This document shows positions 9,436 through 18,242 of a DNA stretch of 64,000 nt, in pieces; position 1 is the stretch's first letter; the number at the start of each line of letters is the position of its first letter. Below the pieces are notes generated by a model. That model was given only the letters and a program-made list of their open reading frames with translations. It searched no databases and had not been told where the DNA came from. Source of the stretch: Vibrio taketomensis (GTDB lineage Bacteria > Pseudomonadota > Gammaproteobacteria > Enterobacterales > Vibrionaceae). The stretch lies in contig NZ_AP019649.1 in NCBI RefSeq assembly GCF_009938165.1, forward strand, positions 620,001 to 684,000, given 5' to 3'. The position numbers and the translations under genes were made by a program.

Positions 9436-10101
9436 TTAGCGTTTTACTCGAAAAGTACGGGCGACTTTAAACGATGCAAAAGCGATAATAGAGTAGGCAA
9501 GCAGTTCAGTGCCTTCTTCAGCAATGTCTTTAACAAGTCGCACATAGTCTTGTCCCATCACCTCTTTCCAGAAACCGCCCATGCCAAATAGGCGTGAGTA
9601 GACTAAAAGCAGAGCCATACCAACAATCAACAGATTCATATGTTTGCTTTCAACGATCAATGCCAATTGATCAAGGGTATTTTTGCCATTTTTCGTGGCG
9701 TAGAAAAGAGCAGCGATAGTGGTGGCAAGTGCTGGGTAAACCCAAAAGCCGTGGTTAATGTGATCGAAAAATGCATCATTCTCACGAATGATCATCACCA
9801 GAAAAAATGAGCCGATGAGCACCGCGGCATGTCTCAGTTTAGGTTGAGCATTCGCCAAATAGAAGAAGCATCCAGCAGCAATAACCAACATAAACTGCTC
9901 TGTAAATTCCGTCACAGAGATTTCGCCAATAGAGTTGCCAAGTAAGACAAAATCTATGCGTAAGGCTAAGTTAGCGATGACACAAATTACGACAGCAATC
10001 AAAAAGTTTAGGCTCGCTTTAAGCAGTGCATTCGTAGTTGTAGTGTGAAGCGTCAAGTCTGATTTAACTTTTGCTTCGTTTGAATAAGTTTCAGTTTTCA
10101 C
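9436..10101 (-). CDS. Hypothetical inner-membrane protein, about six transmembrane segments
   Basis: A 221-residue protein of unknown function. Hydrophobic segments are visible near residues 28-54, 66-85, 91-108, 118-136, 153-173 and 197-215, so it is probably an inner-membrane protein. Polar motifs between helices include RENDAFFDHINHGFW and EEGTELLAY, whose acidic residues and histidines might line a site, but I do not recognise a family. The start is a GTG at 10101 with no convincing ribosome site, so the N-terminus is uncertain. It appears to be a single-gene unit. Confidence 0.7.
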   Translation of the reverse strand: MKTETYSNEAKVKSDLTLHTTTTNALLKASLNFLIAVVICVIANLALRIDFVLLGNSIGEISVTEFTEQFMLVIAAGCFFYLANAQPKLRHAAVLIGSFFLVMIIRENDAFFDHINHGFWVYPALATTIAALFYATKNGKNTLDQLALIVESKHMNLLIVGMALLLVYSRLFGMGGFWKEVMGQDYVRLVKDIAEEGTELLAYSIIAFASFKVARTFRVKR

Positions 10102-10225
10102 AGTAGCAATCGATAAAATAAAACAATAGGCCAGTCTATTGTCTATAAAATTATCAATTGTCAGCGCAATGTCAGTAAATGAACACTGTTCATAATCAAT
10201 AATGCGAATGGTTCTAGGTTGTATT

Positions 10226-11569
10226 TTAGGTCAACTGATAACGCGTCCAAACTTTACTACGCCAGCGTTTGGCCATGATGAGCCCGCGAAACCATTCATC
10301 CATCGCGATTGCAATCCAAGCACCAAGAACGCCATAACCCAAGTGAACGCCAAGTAGGTAGCTAAACACGACGCCAATGCCCCACATGCTAAAAATGCCC
10401 ATTTTGACAGGAAACTGAATATCTCCAGCGGCTTTCAACGAAGCGATAAAAATCAGGTTAAACACACGTCCAGCTTCAAGCAAGATAGAGCCTGCGATCA
10501 AACTTGCAGTGAGTGCCGCAATCTCGGGTTGATCAGTAAAGAGTGGAATAATTTGGTCTTTGAGTAGATAAGTACCGATGGTCACGACATTTGTCACTAT
10601 AAAACCGACGACAAAGTATTTTTGTACCTTGCCTAAAATGGCATCAATCCAGCCGCGTCCAATAAAGTAACCGGCTTGAATTTGACTACCTTGTCCAATC
10701 GCCAGTGCGAAGGCAAAAGAAACACGCGCAATATTTTGCGCATAGGTATACGCCGCCAAAGAAGCCGTCCCCATCTGGACCACAAAGTAGATAATGGTTA
10801 ACTGCGCGAGGTTATACGCGAGAGTTTCACTCGCATTCATAATACCAATACGAACGATGCGCTGATAGATTGAGCGAGGGATGGTGCGCCACTGGGAAAA
10901 AGGGAGTTGAATATCAGTTTTACGCAGTTTGAAATACAACAAAATGGTACTTAGCACTTGGCTTACTACCGTCGCGACAGCTACCCCTTGCACGCCGTAC
11001 ACTGGTAATCCAAATGGTTGATAAAGCGCGATATAGTTACCAATGATATTGACCACACCAGCGATTAAGTTGATCACCATTGGTGAACGAGAATAGCCAT
11101 GGCTGCGCAAAATAGTAGTGAGCACAATACCCATGCTAACGTTGAACGTCATTGAGCCGCTGATGAGCAGATACTCTTGAGCGTAGAGTAATACCTGTGT
11201 CTCCAATCCGTAGTAGGGTAGAAGGTGGTGCGCTCCAATGACGGAAAAAACACTCAAAAATGCCCCAACAATGGCCGCCATAATGATGCTTGCAATCGCG
11301 ACTTGAGCTGATTCGGTATGACGATCTGAGCCGTTATATTGTGCGATCAATATGCCAGTACCACTGCTGACCATAGTGCAGATAATGATCAAGAAAAAGG
11401 CGATTTGCGCGATCACACCAACCGCGGATACCGCTTGGTCAGAATAGCCACTGAGCATGAATACATCACTGGTATTGAGCGCTGTACGCAACATAATTTC
11501 GATAAATAGCGGCCAAGTAAGCGCGACGATGCTCATACGTTTATCGATCGCATTCGGTAGTGATGACAT
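10226..11569 (-). CDS. MATE-family multidrug efflux transporter
   Basis: A 447-residue membrane protein with the 12-helix pattern of MATE (NorM/DinF) antiporters, which expel cationic drugs using Na+ or H+. Family signs: an N-terminal helix with WPLFIEIMLRTALNTSDVFMLSGYS, then VSSGTGILIAQYNG, and an internally repeated second half starting around residue 235. No adaptor or regulator gene is adjacent. The substrate cannot be predicted, and MATE members annotated as efflux pumps may move other compounds. Confidence 0.88.
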   Translation of the reverse strand: MSSLPNAIDKRMSIVALTWPLFIEIMLRTALNTSDVFMLSGYSDQAVSAVGVIAQIAFFLIIICTMVSSGTGILIAQYNGSDRHTESAQVAIASIIMAAIVGAFLSVFSVIGAHHLLPYYGLETQVLLYAQEYLLISGSMTFNVSMGIVLTTILRSHGYSRSPMVINLIAGVVNIIGNYIALYQPFGLPVYGVQGVAVATVVSQVLSTILLYFKLRKTDIQLPFSQWRTIPRSIYQRIVRIGIMNASETLAYNLAQLTIIYFVVQMGTASLAAYTYAQNIARVSFAFALAIGQGSQIQAGYFIGRGWIDAILGKVQKYFVVGFIVTNVVTIGTYLLKDQIIPLFTDQPEIAALTASLIAGSILLEAGRVFNLIFIASLKAAGDIQFPVKMGIFSMWGIGVVFSYLLGVHLGYGVLGAWIAIAMDEWFRGLIMAKRWRSKVWTRYQLT

Positions 11570-11698
11570 TAATTTTTGCTCAGTAATAGTTAGCGAGAAT
11601 TGCTAAGGAATAGAGAGATAGCGCGATATTATAATCGAGCAAATTTTAGCCGTGTCGAGGGTTTCTTGCTTAATGAGAAATGGACGTTTGACGATGAA

Positions 11699-12253
11699 TT
11701 ACATCTCGGAGAGTAGTATATCGATTTTAATGCGATGTTGATTGGTGACCCCAGCAACTCGGCTGTATTTGGGCTGAGAGCGATCATTTTCAAGCGGGTG
11801 GTGCCAGCCGATCGTGTGCTCAATAAACTGTTTGGCAAATTGCTCAGAAATCTCCAAACAGCCCGTGAGCACGGTATCGACATAGCTTTGTACAATTGGG
11901 CTCATTGCACAAGGTGGAATCGCTTGTTCCGTCACGTAAATCCATACTTTATCAGTATCACCCAAGCTTAATTGGCATTCCAGATCACGGGCTGAAATGG
12001 CTATGCGTTGATAGCCACGCTCACGCAGATCAAATTCGCTAAGTTGAGTATTATCGACTTGCAACAATACCCCGTTGATCATGCCTTTTCCTTTGGTGAC
12101 CACCAAAGGAGCCAAAATATAGCTTTCGTCGACTTTACCCCAGTAACGGCATAACCCCCTCGCAATGGCAGGGATAGCGTCAGCAGTTTGGCCGGTTAGC
12201 TGTCTTGAAGCGGAGTTAATTAAACTGCCGTAACCAAAGATATATTGTTTCAT
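11699..12253 (-). CDS. Gamma-glutamylcyclotransferase-like (GGCT-fold) protein
   Basis: A 184-residue protein starting MKQYIFGYGSLIN. The YGSLI loop is the hallmark glycine-rich substrate loop of the GGCT/ChaC/AIG2 fold, in which a conserved glutamate acts as general base on gamma-glutamyl peptides. The remainder, including FDLRERGYQRI, fits this fold. It may act on gamma-glutamyl amino acids or glutathione breakdown products, but bacterial members are poorly characterised. The ATG at 12253 is preferred; extension to a TTG at 12283 would add ten residues before the conserved start. It is not obviously in an operon with the MATE gene (130-bp gap). Confidence 0.75.
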   Translation of the reverse strand: MKQYIFGYGSLINSASRQLTGQTADAIPAIARGLCRYWGKVDESYILAPLVVTKGKGMINGVLLQVDNTQLSEFDLRERGYQRIAISARDLECQLSLGDTDKVWIYVTEQAIPPCAMSPIVQSYVDTVLTGCLEISEQFAKQFIEHTIGWHHPLENDRSQPKYSRVAGVTNQHRIKIDILLSEM

Positions 12254-12386
12254 GGTGCTACTTTTGAATGATACGTTAAACAACTATAAACAAAATTTTC
12301 CACCGACTATAGTGGATTCATTTGGAATTTAGTTCATTTAGTTATAAGTCAAATGTAAACTTTGGAGTCATATTGACTTATTTTTG

Positions 12387-12400
12387 TTGATCAAAATGAC
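12387..12400 (+). promoter_or_regulatory. Weak FNR-like half-conserved site upstream of nnrS
   Basis: TTGATCAAAATGAC matches the left half of the FNR consensus (TTGAT-N4-ATCAA) perfectly and the right half in 3 of 5 positions, about 100 bp before the NnrS start. NnrS genes are commonly controlled by NO- or oxygen-responsive regulators, which is the only reason to mention it. No convincing NsrR site was seen. Confidence 0.25.
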
Positions 12401-12499
12401 ATTTTAATGGTTGTATTTTAATTCAAGTTTATGAATTTAAATAAGTAAATAATTGGCAAGGTGCAATGTTACTTCAGATAGAATTTAAGGAGTGACATT

Positions 12500-13684
12500 G
12501 TGCTCAATATTACCGATAAGCGGGTGGAAGAAAAAATTCCCGCTATTTTACGTCTTGGCTTTCGCCCATTTTTTCTACTTGGTGCCGTTTATGCGCTCGT
12601 CGCGATTCCTTTGTGGGTTTGGATGTTTCGCTCTGGCCAGCCTCAAGCGTTACAAGTGCCTGCGTTATGGTGGCATGTACATGAAATGCTGTTTGGTTTT
12701 TCAATGGCGATTGTGGTTGGTTTTGTATTGACCGCTGTGCAAAACTGGACTGGTATTCACGGAACCAAAAGTTATACGCTTTTAGCCATCGTGGTGCTGT
12801 GGTTGACACCACGCTTGCTGCTCTGGACGCCGGCGCCACTTTGGCTAATTTCAATTATTGATGCCCTGTTTCTTGTCGTTGTCGCTTATGAAGTTGCTTG
12901 GCGAGTGATTCGCGCTAAAGGTTATCGCAATCTATTTTTTGTGCCGCTGTTTGTGTTGGCGGTAGTGGCGAACTTTGCCAGCTACGCTTGTGTTAAAGGA
13001 ATGCCGCCATTCTCGGCCTCTGCAGTCTGGCAAGCCATGTTGTGGTGGTTTACTCTGCTGTTATCGGTGATGGCTGGTCGAGTGATTCCATTTTTCACCG
13101 CAAGACGTTTTAATTTTGATAAGCCACAGCCTTTAGTTTGGCTAGATTGGGCGGCGAATTTACCTTTAGTTGGCTTATTTATACTGAGTTTCTTCCCGTT
13201 GGTGATGGCACAAATCGGTTCGTGGCTGATGGTCATTGCTGGTGCCGCTCAGTTAGTTCGAATGATGCGCTGGCAACCATGGAAAACGTTAAAAGAGCCA
13301 TTGGTTTGGTCACTCCATGCTGCTTATTTATGTATTCCGCTCAGCTTGCTGGCTCGAGGATTATGGCAAAATGCGTTTGCCGCGCATAACATGATTCATC
13401 TGTTTGCGATCGGAGGTTTAGCTGGGTTGATTCTTGCTATGATTGCTCGTGTCACGATGGGGCATACAGGCAGAGCGATTTACCAAGGGCCGAAAATGGC
13501 ATTCGCTTTTGCAGCACTGATCGCTGCGGCACTAGTTCGTAGCTTTGGGGTTGCCATGTTCCCTGCGCAAATGATGCTGATGATTGATATTAGTGCGGGG
13601 CTTTGGACATTGAGTTTTGCTCTCTTTATCGCAAAATTCGGCTATATGTTAATGACGCCACGAGTGGATGGACATCCGGGTTAA
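12500..13684 (+). CDS. nnrS: NnrS-family haem/copper membrane protein (nitric oxide stress)
   Basis: A 394-residue polytopic membrane protein of the NnrS family. NnrS is a haem- and copper-containing inner-membrane protein linked to tolerance of nitric oxide; in V. cholerae it protects cellular iron pools during NO stress. Family signs: LRLGFRPFFLLGA near the N-terminus, WWHVHEMLFGF, the GRVIPFFTARR loop, HLFAIGGLAGLILAMIARVTMGHTGR near the C-terminus, and about a dozen hydrophobic helices. The histidines in these motifs probably bind the cofactors. It starts with GTG preceded by AAGGAG. The 216-bp A/T-rich region upstream is regulatory, and a shared terminator follows. Confidence 0.9.
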   Translation: MLNITDKRVEEKIPAILRLGFRPFFLLGAVYALVAIPLWVWMFRSGQPQALQVPALWWHVHEMLFGFSMAIVVGFVLTAVQNWTGIHGTKSYTLLAIVVLWLTPRLLLWTPAPLWLISIIDALFLVVVAYEVAWRVIRAKGYRNLFFVPLFVLAVVANFASYACVKGMPPFSASAVWQAMLWWFTLLLSVMAGRVIPFFTARRFNFDKPQPLVWLDWAANLPLVGLFILSFFPLVMAQIGSWLMVIAGAAQLVRMMRWQPWKTLKEPLVWSLHAAYLCIPLSLLARGLWQNAFAAHNMIHLFAIGGLAGLILAMIARVTMGHTGRAIYQGPKMAFAFAALIAAALVRSFGVAMFPAQMMLMIDISAGLWTLSFALFIAKFGYMLMTPRVDGHPG

Positions 13685-13698
13685 TTGAAGAAGAAATA

Positions 13699-13726
13699 AA
13701 AAGGCTTGGTTTAACACCAAGCCTTT
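13699..13726. terminator. Bidirectional terminator between nnrS and mltC
   Basis: The stem AAAAGGCTTGGT/ACCAAGCCTTTT with a 5-nt loop has A and T runs on both sides and serves two convergent genes. Confidence 0.9.
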
Positions 13727-13750
13727 TCGCAATCTAACACTTACCCAAAA

Positions 13751-14863
13751 CTAAAGTTTGCCTAAGTTAAAGTCTTTCTGGAAATAGAGTACTTTTTGTA
13801 AGTAGCGGCGTGCTTCCGCTTTCGGGTGATCTGTGGTCAGAGTGTCATACACTTGGCGCGGTGTCGCATTATTGAGTTTGACCATTGCCCGTTTACGGTC
13901 GCTATCAAATGCAGATAATACGCCGCCAGTACCACCGTTATAGGCCGAAATCATACTAAAGTGCATTGAAGTTGGATCTTTCACTTCACGTAGATACCGG
14001 TTTTTCAAAATGTAGAAGTAAGCTGCGCCAGTATCGATATTGTTGGCCGGATCAAATAGGTATTCTTTGGTCGGAATACCAGGTTTATTTTTGACTAACT
14101 TAAATACGTCAGCACCTGCGGTTTTAGGAATCACTTGCATTAAACCGTAAGCGCCAGCATGGCTTACCGCATAAGGGTTAAAGCTACTCTCGGTTTTGAT
14201 GATCGAGTACAACAAATCTTCTGGAATATCGTAGCGTCTTGCGGCATCACGAATTAGCCCTGCATACTGATATTCACGTTGCTCTAGGTGATCATTCACC
14301 ATAGTAATCACCACATAATGCGCTTTACCACGTTTGATGCTCTTGGTGCGTAGTGAATTTTCAACCAGATAGTCAGCGTAGCGATTGGCGCGCCACTCCC
14401 ACTCAATCGGTTTACCCTCATGGTCTAACACTTGTCCTAATAGGAAGGGTTTTCCACGTAAAACCGCTTCTTTGTCACTAAACAATTCAGCATGAGCAGG
14501 GTCTGCAGGCATGAGTAATGTTTGGACGATCGCCTTTTGTAGTTTTTGTTCTGGTTGATGTTGGGAAATCGTCGAAACGTAAATCTTGCCTTCATCAAAG
14601 TCGATGTGAGCACGAGTACTGTAGCCATCAAGATACTTAACATAGCGGTGTTTGCCTGCTTCAACAAACTCATCTTCACCCCAGCGATCTTTAGCAAGTT
14701 TAGCAACAAAGGCCAGCAGTTGATTGATGCTTTCTTGGTTGTTGGCTGGTGGAGTGACTACCGGTGGCGGTGTTGATGGGCAGTAACAAGTATCGGTTTC
14801 GCGTTCAGGAGCAAGCGAGCACCCGCCCAGTAACAAAAGCATTAAGTAAGTCAGTTTTTTCAT
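13751..14863 (-). CDS. mltC: Membrane-bound lytic murein transglycosylase C
   Basis: MltC is an outer-membrane lipoprotein that cleaves peptidoglycan between MurNAc and GlcNAc, forming 1,6-anhydro-MurNAc. The 370-residue product has a lipoprotein signal ending in LLGGC (C15), an N-terminal MltC domain (about 50-195), and a C-terminal SLT lysozyme-like domain with KTESSFNPYAVSHAGAYGLMQ, in which E225 is the likely catalytic acid. The GLMQ and AYNGG motifs are also present. It is convergent with nnrS across a strong terminator. Confidence 0.92.
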   Translation of the reverse strand: MKKLTYLMLLLLGGCSLAPERETDTCYCPSTPPPVVTPPANNQESINQLLAFVAKLAKDRWGEDEFVEAGKHRYVKYLDGYSTRAHIDFDEGKIYVSTISQHQPEQKLQKAIVQTLLMPADPAHAELFSDKEAVLRGKPFLLGQVLDHEGKPIEWEWRANRYADYLVENSLRTKSIKRGKAHYVVITMVNDHLEQREYQYAGLIRDAARRYDIPEDLLYSIIKTESSFNPYAVSHAGAYGLMQVIPKTAGADVFKLVKNKPGIPTKEYLFDPANNIDTGAAYFYILKNRYLREVKDPTSMHFSMISAYNGGTGGVLSAFDSDRKRAMVKLNNATPRQVYDTLTTDHPKAEARRYLQKVLYFQKDFNLGKL

Positions 14864-14951
14864 TATCAATTTAGTTTTCGGCTAACGTCAGCGCCTTTGA
14901 TCATAAGTAGCGAGGAGAGGTTGAGATAATTAATTGTTTTATTGAAACAAT

Positions 14952-14982
14952 AAAAATCCCCACACCAAGGTGCAGGGATTTT
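14952..14982 (-). terminator. Terminator of dapD
   Basis: AAAATCCC/GGGATTTT outer arms with CACC/GGTG inner pairing lie 25 bp past the dapD stop. Confidence 0.75.
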
Positions 14983-15006
14983 AGTCTAATTAGTAAATTG
15001 AACGAA

Positions 15007-16038
15007 TTAGTTGTTCTTGTGTAGCTCAGCGTTGAGTTCGATTGCGCTCTTGTTTGCTAAACACTCGATTTGTCCCGTTACAGAGTTACGACGGAACAGT
15101 AGGTCTGAAACGTTAGCAAGATCGCGTGCTTTAACCATTTCAACCTCTTGGCCTTGTGAGTCAAGCATGCGCACTTTAGAGCCAGCCGTTACATACAGAC
15201 CAGATTCGATAGTACAACGGTCACCCATTGGGAAGCCAAGACCTGCGTTTGCGCCAAGTAGTGAGTTTTCACCGATAGAAACCACCACTTTACCACCGCC
15301 AGAAAGCGTACCCATGATAGATGCGCCGCCACCGATATCAGAACCATTTCCAACAACCACACCTGCAGAGATGCGGCCTTCAACCATGCTTACGCCAGTC
15401 GTACCTGCGTTGAAGTTGATGAAACCTTCGTGCATTACTGTAGTGCCTTCGCCCACGTGTGCACCAAGACGAACACGTGAAGTGTCTGCAATGCGCACAC
15501 CTGTTGGTACCACGTAGTCAACCATTTTAGGGAATTTGTCAACGCAATCTACGCTTAGTGCACGGCCTGCAAGGCGTGCTTCAATTTGGCGCTCAGCAAG
15601 TTCAGGGAGATCGATAGGGCCTTCGTTAGTCCATGCGATGTTGTGTAGCAGACCAAAGATACCATCTAGTACCGTGCCGTGAGGTTTCACTAGGCGGTGA
15701 GAGATAAGTTGTAGCTTAAGGAAGCCTTCTGCAACAGATTGAGGTTGCTCGTCAGTCGCGAGAATCACTAACACCAATGGTTGTGCTGATTCTGCTGCTT
15801 TGGTTGCAAATGCTGCATTCGCCGCATCACCATTTTCTGCAAACACGGTAACCAGCTCTGCACTTTGCGCTGCTGAGATTTCAATTGCTTGGTTGCCTTG
15901 CTCGTAGCCCGCTACTGCTGCAAGTGCGTTAACTAGTTGATCGGCTGGGTTAAGCACTGGGTGTGGGAAAAATGCTTCAATGATTTTGCCATCACGGTTT
16001 TTTGTTGCAGTACCAAATGCTAGGGAAAAGAAAGCCAT
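15007..16038 (-). CDS. dapD: Tetrahydrodipicolinate N-succinyltransferase
   Basis: DapD transfers a succinyl group from succinyl-CoA to tetrahydrodipicolinate in the succinylase branch of lysine and meso-diaminopimelate synthesis. The 343-residue product is the long form seen in Vibrio and relatives. The C-terminal half is a left-handed beta-helix of hexapeptide repeats (RLGAHVGEGT, GRISAGVVVGNGSDIGGGAS, GENSLLGANAG). The start MAFFSLAFGT at 16038 follows GGAGATG and is preferred over in-frame upstream ATGs at 16044 and 16050. It is a single-gene unit. Confidence 0.94.
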   Translation of the reverse strand: MAFFSLAFGTATKNRDGKIIEAFFPHPVLNPADQLVNALAAVAGYEQGNQAIEISAAQSAELVTVFAENGDAANAAFATKAAESAQPLVLVILATDEQPQSVAEGFLKLQLISHRLVKPHGTVLDGIFGLLHNIAWTNEGPIDLPELAERQIEARLAGRALSVDCVDKFPKMVDYVVPTGVRIADTSRVRLGAHVGEGTTVMHEGFINFNAGTTGVSMVEGRISAGVVVGNGSDIGGGASIMGTLSGGGKVVVSIGENSLLGANAGLGFPMGDRCTIESGLYVTAGSKVRMLDSQGQEVEMVKARDLANVSDLLFRRNSVTGQIECLANKSAIELNAELHKNN

Positions 16039-16257
16039 AGTCATCTCCATCTGTTGAGTCTTTTTGCTCTCGCCGCTTCATGGCAAGAACTTGGAATTAA
16101 TTGCATGCCATCATAAAGACACAAGCGGTGGGTGAAAAGAGATATAAATAAGAAAGTCTTTAGATGGATACCCTTTGTCCGATTAGCGATGGTTATGTCT
16201 GAACGAAAAAGTCGAATAGGGTGGGGTGCTGAGAATCTAGAGGAAAAGAGGTGAGAA

Positions 16258-16281
16258 GGAAGAGCAGCACATGGCTGCTCT
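16258..16281 (-). terminator. Probable terminator of the GGGtGRT operon
   Basis: AGAGCAG/CTGCTCT with a 7-nt loop lies just after the stop codon at 16291. The following minus-strand sequence is TTCCTTCTC, a poor U run, so termination here is plausible but not strong. Confidence 0.5.
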
Positions 16282-16290
16282 CAAACTTCA

Positions 16291-17274
16291 TTATGCCGCT
16301 TGTTGATTGGCTTCGGCGACCGCCACTGCTAGGGCCACCGTGGCCCCAACCATCGGGTTGTTACCCATACCAATAAAGCCCATCATGGCGACGTGCGCTG
16401 GAACAGACGAACTTCCCGCAAATTGCGCATCGGCGTGCATGCGACCTAATGTATCAGTCATACCGTAAGAAGCAGGGCCAGCAGCCACGTTATCTGGGTG
16501 AAGAGTACGACCAGTACCACCGCCAGATGCGACAGAGAAATATGGCAAGCCTTGACGAGTACGCTCAGCTTTGTAGATACCAGCAACGGGGTGTTGGAAG
16601 CGAGTCGGGTTAGTCGAGTTACCAGTGATGCTCACGTCGACTTGCTCTTTATGCATGATGGCTACACCTTCACGCACATCGTCGGCACCATAGCAAAGGA
16701 TTTCCCCACGCGGACCTTGTGAGAAACGGCGACGCTCAACTTCGTGCAATTCTCCGCTTTGGTAGTCAAATTGCGTACGTACATAGGTAAAGCCGTTGAT
16801 GCGAGAAATTAGATAGGCAGCATCTTTACCTAAACCATTTAGAATCACTTTCAGCGGTGTTTGGCGAGATTTGTTGACATTTAGCGCAATTTTAATCGCA
16901 CCTTCAGCAGCGGCAAAAGATTCGTGACCAGCAAGAAAAGCAAAACATTGGCTTTGTTCATTCAAAAGACGAGCCGCCAGTGCGCCATGACCTAAGCCCA
17001 CTTGGCGTTGGTGCGCAACACTGCCTGGTTTTGTCACCGCTTGTAGACCTTCACCAATGATTAGTGCCGCTTGTTCGGCATTGGCCGCTTGACGATAGAT
17101 CGCTAGCGCCGCACCAAGCGCATAGGCTTCACAAGCGCTTTCAAAGGCTATTGGCTGAGTGTCCATCACTAGTGCTTTGGCATCGATGCCATGTGATAAA
17201 CAGTATTGTTGCGCTTCTGCGAGAGAAGTGAGTTGCATTTCATTTAGTAGTTGCGTTACAGCTGAATTGTTCAT
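16291..17274 (-). CDS. GGGtGRT-family protein of unknown function
   Basis: A 327-residue protein carrying the name-giving motif GGGTGRT at residues 251-257 (context SVASGGGTGRTLHPDN), with VSITGNSTNP near 215 and a glycine/alanine-rich C-terminus (GFIGMGNNPMVGATVALAVA). I know this family only as a conserved uncharacterised one, found mainly in anaerobes and some Vibrio, usually next to a NifU/IscU-like gene as here. There is no signal peptide, so it is probably cytosolic. The ATG at 17274 is set by GAGGAGA 7 nt upstream. It is the second gene of an operon, 17 bp after the NifU-like gene, and lies behind a fluoride riboswitch. I do not assign a reaction; glycine-rich motifs might bind a phosphate or nucleotide. 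Confidence 0.8.
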   Translation of the reverse strand: MNNSAVTQLLNEMQLTSLAEAQQYCLSHGIDAKALVMDTQPIAFESACEAYALGAALAIYRQAANAEQAALIIGEGLQAVTKPGSVAHQRQVGLGHGALAARLLNEQSQCFAFLAGHESFAAAEGAIKIALNVNKSRQTPLKVILNGLGKDAAYLISRINGFTYVRTQFDYQSGELHEVERRRFSQGPRGEILCYGADDVREGVAIMHKEQVDVSITGNSTNPTRFQHPVAGIYKAERTRQGLPYFSVASGGGTGRTLHPDNVAAGPASYGMTDTLGRMHADAQFAGSSSVPAHVAMMGFIGMGNNPMVGATVALAVAVAEANQQAA

Positions 17275-17291
17275 GTGACTTCTCCTCAAAT

Positions 17292-17984
17292 TTAAGCTTG
17301 GCGTGGGTTGATGGTAGTGACGGCTTCATCAAAGCGGCCATAGGTTCCTGTCGCTGCAAGTGCAGCTTGGTCTGCAGGCATACCTTCATTGATTGCTTTC
17401 ATCATTTTGCCAAGGTTGAGGTATTGGTAACCAATCACTTCACGGTTTTCATCAAGTGCAAGTTGAGTGACATAGCCTTCAGCGAGTTCCATATAGCGCA
17501 CGCCTTTGGCTTTTGTCGCGTAGCTGGTACCGATTTGACTGCGTTGAGTTTGGCCAAGATCTTCTAATGCGGCGCCAATTTCTAGACCACCTTCGGAAAA
17601 TGCAGATTGGCTGCGACCGTAAACAAATTGCAAAAAGATTTCACGCATCGCAACGTTGATGGCATCACACACTAAATCAGTATTGAGCGCTTCAAGGATG
17701 GTTTTACCGGTAAGAATTTCAGCTGCCATTGCTGCTGATTGCGTCATACCTGAGCAGCCAATGGTCTCGATCAAAGCTTCTTCAATGATGCCGTGTTTTA
17801 CATTGAGGGTTAGTTTCGCAGCACCTTGCTGTGGTGCGCAGGCGCCAACGCCGTGGCTTAAGCCCGAAATAGCGATCACATCTTTCGGGTTAATCATCGC
17901 TCCTTCAATTGGAATCGGTGCAGACGCATGCAGGTCGCCACGTTGGATCGGGCACATGGATTGGATTTCGTGTGAATATTGCAT
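17292..17984 (-). CDS. NifU/IscU-like iron-sulfur scaffold-related protein, partner of the GGGtGRT protein
   Basis: A 230-residue protein beginning MQYSHEIQSMCPIQRG. The core SGLSHGVGACAPQQGAAKL and LIETIGCSGMTQSAAMAAEI resembles the NifU N-terminal/IscU fold, with cysteines at 49, 77 and 106 in positions reminiscent of the three IscU cluster ligands (C11 is extra). The C-terminal part (YMELAEGYVTQLALDENREVIGYQYL) is specific to this family. The start at 17984 fits family relatives; longer in-frame starts read into the leader. GGGAAAA upstream may be the ribosome site. It is the first gene of the riboswitch-controlled operon. Iron-sulfur binding is inferred, not shown. Confidence 0.72.
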   Translation of the reverse strand: MQYSHEIQSMCPIQRGDLHASAPIPIEGAMINPKDVIAISGLSHGVGACAPQQGAAKLTLNVKHGIIEEALIETIGCSGMTQSAAMAAEILTGKTILEALNTDLVCDAINVAMREIFLQFVYGRSQSAFSEGGLEIGAALEDLGQTQRSQIGTSYATKAKGVRYMELAEGYVTQLALDENREVIGYQYLNLGKMMKAINEGMPADQAALAATGTYGRFDEAVTTINPRQA

Positions 17985-18069
17985 AGTGTTTTCCCAGTGT
18001 TCGATATCCGGCGGCGACTTCATTGGGACGAAGTACATTTATGATGAATATCGTTTGTCATTATTATGA

Positions 18070-18168
18070 GAAAACAGGTGGGGTTGGAGGAGGTTCAGTT
18101 TGCTCACTACAGAACGCATCAGCCAAATACCGGTAAGTATTCGCTTTCCAACAGGCAGACCTGTTTTC
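18070..18168 (-). promoter_or_regulatory. Candidate expression platform of the fluoride riboswitch
   Basis: In the leader RNA, GAAAACAGGT (18168-18159) can pair perfectly with ACCTGTTTTC (18079-18070). Separately, CTCCTACAGAA at the aptamer 3' end (18181-18171) can pair with TTCTGTAGTGAG (18114-18103) with one bulge. The order of the four segments makes the two helices cross, so only one can form at a time. Fluoride binding would lock the first segment in the aptamer pseudoknot and favour the other helix. Neither helix has a proper U run after it, so control may be translational or Rho-dependent. Confidence 0.5.
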
Positions 18169-18172
18169 GTTT

Positions 18173-18237
18173 CTGTAGGAGTCATCAGCTTAAAAGCGGT
18201 TTGAATGATTAGATTCCGGTGGCACCCCATCACCGTG
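18173..18237 (-). ncRNA. Fluoride riboswitch (crcB-type aptamer)
   Basis: Minus-strand sequence fits the fluoride aptamer element by element. The P1 hairpin is GGTGATGGGGTGCCACC, with GATG and a G-rich loop. A linker and the conserved AAACCGC follow. A short P3 (GCT...AGC) leads into CTGATGACTCCTACAG. The loop GGGGU can pair with ACUCC to form the pseudoknot. The known Thermotoga and Pseudomonas fluoride aptamers share GATG, AAAC(C/U)GC and CUGAUG-N-CUAC in the same order. It lies about 190 nt before the NifU-like start codon, and no fluoride channel (crcB/fluC) or eriC-F gene is present in the window. Confidence 0.88.
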
Positions 18238-18242
18238 TAATT

